Shown here piece by piece: positions 52,049 to 59,082 of a stretch of DNA of 64,000 nt. The stretch is from a bacterium. GTDB lineage: Bacteria; Cyanobacteriota; Vampirovibrionia; Gastranaerophilales; Gastranaerophilaceae. Each line of letters begins with the position of its first letter. Position 1 is the stretch's first letter. Under the pieces are notes generated by a model. The model did not search any database. It worked only from the letters and a program-made list of their open reading frames with translations, and was not told where the DNA came from. The position numbers and the translations under genes were made by a program. The stretch is from assembly GCA_017536545.1 (NCBI GenBank), contig JAFXHF010000014.1, positions 48,675-112,674 on the forward strand, read 5' to 3'.

Positions 52049-52216
52049 CTATTTTGTCTCTTTATGTGCAGTGTGTTTTTGACATTTTGGACAATATTTG
52101 TTTAGTTCCATTCTTTCTTTGTGATTTTTTTTGTTTTTAGTTGTTGTGTAGTTTCTTTCTTTGCATTCTTCACATGCTAGAACTACCATTCTGTCATTTT
52201 TTCCTTTGATACCCAT
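52049..52216 (-). CDS. rpmG: 50S ribosomal protein L33
   Basis: The 55-residue protein reads [18 protein letters not shown] at its start and has two CxxC pairs (Cys15/18 and Cys42/45), the zinc-binding form of L33. It ends [14 protein letters not shown]. It is the first gene of the rpmG, tRNA-Trp, secE, nusG, rplK, rplA unit. AAGGAAAT precedes the ATG. The presence of all four Cys suggests zinc is not limiting, or that a zinc-free paralogue exists elsewhere. Confidence 0.95.
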   Translation of the reverse strand: MGIKGKNDRMVVLACEECKERNYTTTKNKKNHKERMELNKYCPKCQKHTAHKETK

Positions 52217-52254
52217 TGTTTTATTTCCTTATCTTAATTTATTTATTTTCCATT

Positions 52255-52286
52255 TAAAAAGAATGTGGGTTACACATTCTCTTTTT
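52255..52286 (-). terminator. Intrinsic terminator in the rpmG-nusG operon leader
   Basis: On the minus strand AGAATGTG pairs with CACATTCT and is followed by TTTTT. It lies between the predicted promoter and rpmG. It can also form in the other direction. Confidence 0.7.
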
Positions 52287-52300
52287 CGGCTTATAACATT

Positions 52301-52328
52301 ATTTTATATCAAACAAAATTAATTGCAA
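52301..52328 (-). promoter_or_regulatory. Promoter of the rpmG-secE-nusG-rplKA unit
   Basis: On the minus strand TTGCAA (52328-52323) and TAAAAT (52306-52301) are spaced 16 bases apart. Overlapping octamers ATTGCAAC-TGA-ATTGTAAA (52322-52340) resemble a weak HLR1 pair. Confidence 0.45.
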
Positions 52329-52361
52329 CTGAATTGTAAACAAATACTACATTTTTGACAG

Positions 52362-52393
52362 AAAAAAACACCCGTTTTCACGAGTGCTTTTTT
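52362..52393 (-). terminator. Terminator of the DivIVA-like gene
   Basis: On the minus strand CACTCGT pairs with ACGGGTG around GAAA, flanked by A and T runs, 19 bases after the stop at 52412. Confidence 0.75.
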
Positions 52394-52411
52394 CTTTGAT
52401 TTAAAATTTGA

Positions 52412-52960
52412 TTAGTGGCGTTGTCCGTATTTGCTGATTGCATCTGTTCTTAGTTGTTCAACATAGATTTGGCAATTTTTTACGCCTTGTTGAAGTTGAG
52501 TTAAGTTACCTTCTAAGCTTGTTAAAACTTGTTGAGCATATAATTCTGCATTTTCTCTAATTTTTAATGCTTCATCTGTTGCTTGAAGTCTAACATTTTC
52601 TGCATCTTGAAGGGCGATATGCTTGATTTTTTCGCAATCTTCTACAACTTCATTTTTAATTCTGATACCTTCACGTTCAATAGCTTTTAATTGATCTGAT
52701 TCAGAAAGTTTTCTGTCAGCTTCAGCTTGAGCGTCTTGTAATATTTTGTTTGCTTTTTGTTGAGCTTCATTTTGCAATTCTTCTTTACGTTTTAAGAATA
52801 GTCTTGCTTCTTGAACTTCAACAGGCAAAGCTGCATATATTCTATCAATTAAATCTTCAATTTCTCTTTTGTTTACTAATGTCCATTTTCCTAAAGAATA
52901 ACCGTCATCAACAGCAATTTCTAAACATTTTAGTAAATCGTACACTCCGGTTTGTGGCAT
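52412..52960 (-). CDS. DivIVA/Cdv3-like coiled-coil protein
   Basis: The 182-residue protein has an N-terminal module (about 10-60: GYSLGKWTLVNKREIEDLID, then RIYAALPVEVQEA). A long coiled coil rich in Glu/Ala/Gln follows (about 60-175: ELQNEAQQKANKILQDAQAE). This closely recalls the cyanobacterial DivIVA-type proteins (Cdv3 family) encoded beside coaD, which start with a TLVDEDQLLDQLD-like module and act in cell division. Here coaD lies just upstream on the same strand, with a related gene between. The homology is from memory and not searched. Confidence 0.65.
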   Translation of the reverse strand: MPQTGVYDLLKCLEIAVDDGYSLGKWTLVNKREIEDLIDRIYAALPVEVQEARLFLKRKEELQNEAQQKANKILQDAQAEADRKLSESDQLKAIEREGIRIKNEVVEDCEKIKHIALQDAENVRLQATDEALKIRENAELYAQQVLTSLEGNLTQLQQGVKNCQIYVEQLRTDAISKYGQRH

Positions 52961-53058
52961 GTTAATATCCCTTTTATCCCTACTACATTTTATAATTACA
53001 TATTACATAAGCAAATTTTAATTGTCAAATAATATTTCTTAATACTGTTAACATGTCT

Positions 53059-53436
53059 TTACTGTTTATCTAAAATGTCTGCCTCTTTTATTTCTGTTGG
53101 TAGAGAACAGTATATTTTGTTAATTAATTTTTCTATTTCTTTAACGTTAACAATAATGTGCGTTGCTATCTGAAAAGGGCTGTCTATATGTGTTTCAAAT
53201 TCTTTGATATTGTCAAAGATTTTGGATGGTTGGTTTGGGTTAATTTGTTGATTTTTATTTTGGAGGTATATTCTGGCAGCTTTAACATCCTCTGGTAAAT
53301 TTGCATAAAGTTCATCGATAAGCTTTTCTACTCCCCGTTTGTTAATTGCAACGTATCCTTTGAAAATACTTAAAGAATAGCCAGTTCGAATTTGCTTTTC
53401 TAAATCTTTGATAATTTCCAGTGATTTGAATTCCAC
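53059..53436 (-). CDS. Duplicated DivIVA/Cdv3-type N-terminal module protein
   Basis: The 125-residue protein has two copies of the module found once in its neighbour at 52412-52960. The first copy is at about 8-55 (GYSLSIFKGYVAINKRGVEK, then LIDELYANLPEDVKAA), and the second at about 78-122 (SPFQIATHIIVNVKEIEKLI, then NKIYCSLPTEIKEA). It lacks the long coiled coil. It lies 13 bases after coaD and is probably co-transcribed. A truncated or specialised paralogue that pairs with its neighbour is plausible, but its function is unknown. Confidence 0.6.
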   Translation of the reverse strand: MEFKSLEIIKDLEKQIRTGYSLSIFKGYVAINKRGVEKLIDELYANLPEDVKAARIYLQNKNQQINPNQPSKIFDNIKEFETHIDSPFQIATHIIVNVKEIEKLINKIYCSLPTEIKEADILDKQ

Positions 53437-53449
53437 GAATATTTACCCC

Positions 53450-53923
53450 TTATTTACCCCTTGTTAAATATTCAAAAACAGGTTCTGGTACAAATTTTGA
53501 AATATCTCCGTCATTGTTTAAAATTTCTTTAATTGTACTTGATGAAATGAAGTTATATTTTGGTTTTGTAATTAAGAAAACTGTTTTTATCTCAGGACAA
53601 AGTGCACTGTTAGTTTGAGAAAGTTGCATTTCGTATTCGAAATCAGAAACCGCACGCAATCCACGAATTAAAACTTCTGCTCCGTGTTTTTTTGCATACT
53701 CAATAGTTAAACCCTCAAATGCATCAACTTCTACATTATCAAAGCCCTTGATACTTTCTTTGATTAACATTACTCGTTCTTCTACTGTCAAAAATCCTTT
53801 TTTTTCGCCATTATGAGCTACCGCAATAATAACTTTGTCAAAAATTTCAGATGCGTTTTTTAGAATATCTAAATGTCCTTTTGTTACAGGATCAAAACTT
53901 CCTGGATATATCGCAATTTTCAT
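53450..53923 (-). CDS. coaD: Phosphopantetheine adenylyltransferase
   Basis: CoaD makes dephospho-CoA. The start at 53923 (MKIAIYPGSFDPVTKGHLDI) has AGAGGA upstream; an earlier in-frame start would add 22 unconserved residues. The 157-residue protein shows the nucleotidyltransferase GSFDPVTKGH, the FEGLTIEYAK segment, LIRGLRAVSDFEYEMQ and ISSSTIKEI. It heads the minus-strand unit that includes two DivIVA-like genes, an arrangement resembling cyanobacteria. Confidence 0.97.
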   Translation of the reverse strand: MKIAIYPGSFDPVTKGHLDILKNASEIFDKVIIAVAHNGEKKGFLTVEERVMLIKESIKGFDNVEVDAFEGLTIEYAKKHGAEVLIRGLRAVSDFEYEMQLSQTNSALCPEIKTVFLITKPKYNFISSSTIKEILNNDGDISKFVPEPVFEYLTRGK

Positions 53924-54059
53924 AATAAATCCTCTTTTTCGTTGATTATAATGTACTTTACTTTTTTTTTCAATATCTGTCAAAACCATGTCTAGGCATG
54001 CTTTTGAGCATGTTAAGGTTTGTAAACTTTCAATTAAGGTTGGGCAATTTGATATATCA

Positions 54060-54200
54060 AAAATACTTTATAAGTATATAAGAGATATATAAATCACAAA
54101 TTTATATACACTACTACCTTCTACTTTCTACCTACTAATCTTTTACACGAGGAATTGTCACAGATTCCAAGGAAGCTTCTTCTTTAGAAGCTTTTTTTTT
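54060..54200 (+). ncRNA. Candidate small RNA ending at a strong terminator
   Basis: No protein gene lies in 53924-54402. GGAAT-N8-ATTCC (54151-54168) is followed at once by a perfect terminator. Since no rightward gene lies upstream, the terminator suggests a short rightward transcript. The 5' end is only a guess, within the AT-rich stretch near 54060-54100. Confidence 0.3.
54172..54200 (+). terminator. Rho-independent terminator
   Basis: AAGCTTCT pairs with AGAAGCTT around TCTTT and is followed by seven T. Confidence 0.8.
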
Positions 54201-54201
54201 G

Positions 54202-54240
54202 TCCTCGGCTGGAGGGGCAGGGGTAAATAATGTGCTATTA
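54202..54240. repeat. Dispersed G+C-rich intergenic repeat, diverged copy C
   Basis: TCCTCGGCTGGAGGGGCAGG followed by an ATAATGTGCTA segment resembles copies A and B, with an insertion and substitutions. It directly follows a terminator T-run, as copy A also follows a T-rich stretch. Confidence 0.4.
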
Positions 54241-54337
54241 ATAGCTGGTGTGATTTGTAAGATTAGTATATTCTTTAAGCTTTTCATTATGAATTAAAAG
54301 TTTGGCAAAATTTATTAACACAAATTTTAGTTTTCTC

Positions 54338-54366
54338 TTGAATTTGAGATATGTTCTTGATAAAAT
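54338..54366 (+). promoter_or_regulatory. Promoter for gpmI
   Basis: TTGAAT (54338-54343) and TAAAAT (54361-54366) are spaced 17 bases apart, giving a leader of about 30 nt and supporting the start at 54403. Confidence 0.65.
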
Positions 54367-54402
54367 TTCTCCAACGTGGATAGTAGAAAGAAGGGATTAC
54401 AA

Positions 54403-55929
54403 ATGGCTAAAAGAGTATTGCTATGTATTATGGATGGTTGGGGAATATCAACTGGTTCAGAAAAATATGATGCGACTAAATTGGCAAATCCAATTTATGT
54501 TCCAAAATTAGAAAAAGAAGAAAAATTTATTCACATTAAAGCTGACGGTGAAAACGTTGGTTTGCCAGAAGGTCAAATGGGTAACTCTGAAGTTGGTCAC
54601 TTGAATTTGGGTGCTGGTAGAATTGTTTACCAAGATTTGTCAAAAATTAACAATGCAATTAAAGACGGGTCATTTTTCCAAAATGAAAGATTTTTAAATG
54701 CTATTGAACATGCGAAGAAAAACAATTCAGCTTTACATATTTATGGTTTAGTTTCAACTGGTGGGGTTCACTCATCATTAGATCATTTAACAGCCCTAAT
54801 CAAAATGGCTGCTGATAATGGTTTGACTAAGGTTTATGTTCACGCATTCTTGGATGGTCGTGATACACCTCCTGCTAGTGCTTGTGAATATGTTCAAGTT
54901 GTTGAAGATGAATTAGCAAAATATAATCTTCCACCTGTTGCAACGGTTATTGGTCGTTATTACATTATGGACAGAGATAATCGTTGGGATAGAGTTGAAA
55001 AAGGTTATAATGCTTTACTTCTTGGCGAAGGTGAAAAAGCTGCAACTGCTATTGAAGGTATTAAAAAGTCTTATGAAAAAGGTGAAACTGATGAATTCGT
55101 ATTGCCAACAGTAATCGGTGGTGAAGAATCAAGAATTCACGATAATGATTCAATCATTTTCTTCAACTATAGACCTGACAGAGCTCGTGAAATCACTAAA
55201 GCTATGAACTTTGTTGATTTTGATGGTTTTGATAGAAAGAAAGTTCTTAAAAATATTCTTTATACCACAATGACTAGCTACGAAGCTACTTTCACATATC
55301 CAGTAGCTTATCCTAAAGAAAAATTAGTGAACATTTTGGGTGATGTTTTAGAAGCAAATGGAATTAACCAATTTAGAACTGCTGAAACTGAAAAATATGC
55401 TCACGTTACATTCTTCTTTAACGGTGGTATTGATGAACCTCAACCTCACGAAACTCGTGTTCTTGTTGCATCACCAAAAGTTGCAACTTATGATTTGCAA
55501 CCAGAAATGAGTGCTCCAGAAGTTTGCGAAAATGTATTGAAAGCAATTGATGATACAAAATATCAATTTATTTTGGTTAACTTTGCGAACCCAGATATGG
55601 TTGGTCATACAGGGGATATTCCTGCTGCTACTAAGGCTTGTAAAGTGGTTGATGAGTGTGTTGGTAAAATTGCTGAGGCTTGTAAAGCTAATGATGTTGT
55701 TATGTTATTAACAGCAGACCACGGTAATTCTGAAACAATGGTTGATGAGGAAACTGGTAAGCCTCAAACAGCTCACACAACAAATGAAGTTCCATTTGTA
55801 TTAATTAATGCTCCAGCTGATATGGAATTAAGAGAAACTGGTGCGTTATGTGATGTTGCTCCAACAGTTCTTCAACTGTTCGGTATTGAGCAACCAAAAG
55901 AAATGACTGGTAAGTCATTAATTAAATAA
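54403..55929 (+). CDS. gpmI: Phosphoglycerate mutase, cofactor-independent
   Basis: The enzyme interconverts 3- and 2-phosphoglycerate in glycolysis using two Mn2+. The start at 54403 (MAKRVLLCIMDGWGIS) follows AGAAGGG; the earlier in-frame ATG lies at the predicted transcription start. The 508-residue protein has the phospho-serine loop GQMGNSEVGHLNLGAGR, HAFLDGRDTPPAS, NYRPDRARE, VTFFFNGG, NFANPDMVGHTG and LLTADHGNSE, giving all metal ligands. It is a single gene ended by a strong terminator. Confidence 0.97.
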   Translation: MAKRVLLCIMDGWGISTGSEKYDATKLANPIYVPKLEKEEKFIHIKADGENVGLPEGQMGNSEVGHLNLGAGRIVYQDLSKINNAIKDGSFFQNERFLNAIEHAKKNNSALHIYGLVSTGGVHSSLDHLTALIKMAADNGLTKVYVHAFLDGRDTPPASACEYVQVVEDELAKYNLPPVATVIGRYYIMDRDNRWDRVEKGYNALLLGEGEKAATAIEGIKKSYEKGETDEFVLPTVIGGEESRIHDNDSIIFFNYRPDRAREITKAMNFVDFDGFDRKKVLKNILYTTMTSYEATFTYPVAYPKEKLVNILGDVLEANGINQFRTAETEKYAHVTFFFNGGIDEPQPHETRVLVASPKVATYDLQPEMSAPEVCENVLKAIDDTKYQFILVNFANPDMVGHTGDIPAATKACKVVDECVGKIAEACKANDVVMLLTADHGNSETMVDEETGKPQTAHTTNEVPFVLINAPADMELRETGALCDVAPTVLQLFGIEQPKEMTGKSLIK

Positions 55930-55935
55930 TTGTGT

Positions 55936-55965
55936 AAGGTTAGGCTATTTATGCCTAACCTTTTT
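55936..55965 (+). terminator. Terminator after gpmI
   Basis: AAGGTTAGGC pairs with GCCTAACCTT around a seven-base loop, followed by T. Confidence 0.88.
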
Positions 55966-55990
55966 ACAAAAAATGTATGTACATTATAGT
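55963..55990 (+). promoter_or_regulatory. Promoter for the SNF2 gene
   Basis: TTTACA (55963-55968) and TATAGT (55985-55990) are spaced 16 bases apart. The predicted leader is only about nine nt. Confidence 0.45.
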
Positions 55991-56005
55991 TAGTAAGAGA
56001 AATTT

Positions 56006-58981
56006 ATGAGTAACAAGATTGAAGATTTAGATATTGATTTTTCGTTTAAAAAGAATAATGTTGATGAATTGTTTTTTAACTTGAGTGAAAATCCTGAAAA
56101 CTTTAAAAACAAAGATTTTCGCTATACATTAAGTATGATTTATCAAATTATTGAAGATGAGTTTGCGGGTGTATTTTTAAGTCCTAATGCCCCAACTCGT
56201 AATACTAATTTTCATCTAATCAATAAAGCTGGAAAGTTATCATTCTTTGTTACTCCAACAAATAACTTCCAATATTATCTAAAATCAAAAGGTTCGTTAT
56301 TCCGTTTTAAATCTGAAGTTTTGGGCGATAAAGTTGGTTACTTTATGGCTTGGGATTTGGTAATGGATTATTTTGGTGGGTTTGGAAATATTGTAGATCT
56401 TGCTGATTTATCACCAACTTTCATTTATTTGAATAAATTGACTTATTTTGTTATGAAGTTGATTGAAAAATTGTATTTCATCCCAACTGTAAAACGTTAT
56501 AACCAAATGTTCAGAATTGTTTATGAACCAATTATCAATAATCAGAAAATGGCTAGAATTATTAACCAGTTTGAAGAATGTATGCCAGAAGATTTGTTTA
56601 TTGAAGGTGAAAAACCAAAAGATTTTGTCTATGAATTTATCTATACATACCTAAATTATGTAATTTATAAATTCTTAGGGATTAAAATGTACAGATTTAA
56701 AGATGTTAAATCTGGAACTTATTTATTGAAAGATTTGGAACAACGAGCAGTATTAAAAGGTAAAGATTTAGCAGAAAGTTTTGCAGCTTGGTTTGACGAA
56801 CTTTATCTTGGTAAATATGATGTTATTCCATTCTTCAAAATAGAAAAAATTGAAGATGAATTATTTAGATTAAAAGTTCATATTAAAAATAGAAAAACTG
56901 AAGAAAGTGTATTGATTGATAAATTGTACACTGATGAAGAAGTTTTTGGTGCTAAAGCTAGTGATATTTCAAGAATTGTTGAAAAACAATTGAACTATGC
57001 ACTTCGTTATATGCCAGAATTAGAAGACTTGTTTGAAGATGAAGACAAGTTAGCTCTTGATTTGAACTTGAACGAGATTTACAAAATTATTACTCAAACT
57101 GCATATTATCTTCAAAAAGCTCAAATTGAAGTTATTTTACCAGAAGAACTTGCAAATATTGTAATTCCTCGTGCTTCAATCAATGCTAAAGTAAAAGAAG
57201 CAAGATCAGAAGATTTGGCTGATTTGATTAATAATAATGCGTCATCTTCTAAGATTTCATTAGATGATATTCTTGATTTTACATACGAAATTGCTATCGG
57301 TAATGAAAAAATTTCGATGGAAGAATATCAAAAACTTGTTGAAAATCACAGCGGTTTAATCAAATACAAAAACAAATATGTATTGATTGACCAAGATGAA
57401 AGCAAAAAGATTTTTGAACAAATTGCAAAAGCAAATCTTAAATCTATGTCCAGAATGGAACTTATTCACGCTTCATTATCAGGTCAATTAGATCAATATG
57501 ATTTTGATTATGATGCAGCGTTTGCAAGAGTTCTTTCTGACTTTACAAAACCTGTTGATATGACATTGCCAAAAGAATTGAAAGGTGAATTAAGACCTTA
57601 TCAAGAAATCGGTTTGAAATGGTTATGGACAAACGTATCAAAAGGTTTTGGTGCTTGTATGGCTGATGATATGGGTCTTGGTAAAACAATTCAGGTTATT
57701 AGTTTAATCTTGAAGATGAAAGAAGAGGGCAAACTTAAAAAGCCTGTTCTTGTTATTTGTCCTACAACATTGATGGGTAACTGGATGAAAGAATTGCAAA
57801 TGTTTGCTCCAAATCTTGATGCAACAATTTATCATGGTGCAGATAGACAATTAGATGTTAATCACGATGTAATTCTTACAACGTATGCAATTATGAGAAT
57901 AGATGTTGAAGAATTGAAAAAACACGCTTGGAGTGTGATTATCGTTGATGAAGCTCAGAATATTAAAAACCCAGATACAGCTCAAACACTTGCTATCAAG
58001 ATGTTAAAATCTGATGTTAAAATTGCAATGACTGGTACTCCTGTTGAAAACAGATTAACTGAGTTGTGGAGTATTTTTGACTTTATTAATAAAGGATACT
58101 TAGGTTCTCTAAGAGAATTCCAAAAAAGTTATGCAATTCCAATTGAAAGATTTAAAGAACATTCACGTGCAAACAAATTGAAAATGTCAATTTCGCCATT
58201 TGTACTAAGACGTTTGAAAACTGATAAGAACGTAATTTCAGACTTACCAGAAAAGATGGTTCTAAACGAATACTGCTACTTGTCAAAAGTTCAGGCTGTT
58301 CTATACGAAAAAACATTAAACGAAATGATGACAAAAATCAGTGGCTTTACTGGTGTCAACAGACGTGGAAATATCTTCAAACTTATTACTGCACTTAAAC
58401 AAATTTGTAACCACCCATATCAATTCCTTAAATCAGGTGAAATGGGTCGTGAAATGTCAGGTAAGATGGAAAAATGTATCGACCTTGTTCAAAGCATATT
58501 GGATAACGGTGAAAAAACACTTATCTTTACTCAATATAAAGAAATGGGTGATATTTTATGTAAGGTTATTGGGCAGGAATGTAATACTGAGCCATTATTC
58601 TTCCACGGTAGTTTGACTGTTCCTCAACGTGAAGAATTAATCGAAAAATTCCAAACTACTGATGATTGCAAAGTTATGATTCTTTCATTGAAAGCTGGTG
58701 GTACAGGTTTGAACTTAACAAGTGCAACAAATGTTATCCACTATGACTTATGGTGGAACCCTGCAGTTGAAGATCAGGCAACAGATAGAACATATCGTAT
58801 CGGTCAAGATAAGAATGTAATGGTTCACAGAATGATTACATTAGGTACTTTCGAAGAAAAAATCGATGAAATGCTTAAATCTAAGAAAGAACTTGCTGAC
58901 TTGGCAGTTTACGAAGGTGAAAAGATTATTACAGAACTTTCAGACGAAGAAATTTACGAAATCTTCACTCTATCTGCGTAA
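56006..58981 (+). CDS. SNF2-family DNA translocase/helicase
   Basis: The 991-residue protein has an N-terminal half (about 1-500) typical of bacterial SNF2-associated regions. A Swi2/Snf2 motor follows: LRPYQEIGLKWL, Walker A DDMGLGKT near 555, VDEAQNIKNP near 648, MTGTPVENRL, then the second lobe with ILSLKAGGTGLNLTSA, YDLWWNPAVEDQATDR and YRIGQDKNVMVHRM. Such ATPases move along DNA and displace proteins. Stand-alone bacterial copies are common in cyanobacteria and act in transcription or repair. It has no methylase or nuclease neighbour, so a defence role is not supported. Confidence 0.93.
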   Translation: MSNKIEDLDIDFSFKKNNVDELFFNLSENPENFKNKDFRYTLSMIYQIIEDEFAGVFLSPNAPTRNTNFHLINKAGKLSFFVTPTNNFQYYLKSKGSLFRFKSEVLGDKVGYFMAWDLVMDYFGGFGNIVDLADLSPTFIYLNKLTYFVMKLIEKLYFIPTVKRYNQMFRIVYEPIINNQKMARIINQFEECMPEDLFIEGEKPKDFVYEFIYTYLNYVIYKFLGIKMYRFKDVKSGTYLLKDLEQRAVLKGKDLAESFAAWFDELYLGKYDVIPFFKIEKIEDELFRLKVHIKNRKTEESVLIDKLYTDEEVFGAKASDISRIVEKQLNYALRYMPELEDLFEDEDKLALDLNLNEIYKIITQTAYYLQKAQIEVILPEELANIVIPRASINAKVKEARSEDLADLINNNASSSKISLDDILDFTYEIAIGNEKISMEEYQKLVENHSGLIKYKNKYVLIDQDESKKIFEQIAKANLKSMSRMELIHASLSGQLDQYDFDYDAAFARVLSDFTKPVDMTLPKELKGELRPYQEIGLKWLWTNVSKGFGACMADDMGLGKTIQVISLILKMKEEGKLKKPVLVICPTTLMGNWMKELQMFAPNLDATIYHGADRQLDVNHDVILTTYAIMRIDVEELKKHAWSVIIVDEAQNIKNPDTAQTLAIKMLKSDVKIAMTGTPVENRLTELWSIFDFINKGYLGSLREFQKSYAIPIERFKEHSRANKLKMSISPFVLRRLKTDKNVISDLPEKMVLNEYCYLSKVQAVLYEKTLNEMMTKISGFTGVNRRGNIFKLITALKQICNHPYQFLKSGEMGREMSGKMEKCIDLVQSILDNGEKTLIFTQYKEMGDILCKVIGQECNTEPLFFHGSLTVPQREELIEKFQTTDDCKVMILSLKAGGTGLNLTSATNVIHYDLWWNPAVEDQATDRTYRIGQDKNVMVHRMITLGTFEEKIDEMLKSKKELADLAVYEGEKIITELSDEEIYEIFTLSA

Positions 58982-59038
58982 TTTTTGTGGAATCCTTAAT
59001 TTTTCATTAATATTTCATTATTAATATTAATATTTATG

Positions 59039-59053
59039 TTACACTTTGTGTAA
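59039..59053. promoter_or_regulatory. Palindrome upstream of secA
   Basis: TTACAC-TTT-GTGTAA is a perfect six-base inverted repeat about 30 bases before the secA ATG, in an AT-rich promoter region. It is a candidate operator. Confidence 0.3.
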
Positions 59054-59082
59054 TAAGATAAACTTGGAGAGGTATATTAATA

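Noticed and set aside
56006..58981. SNF2 helicase as part of a defence island
   Set aside because: Neighbours are gpmI and secA; no methylase, nuclease or other defence gene is present.
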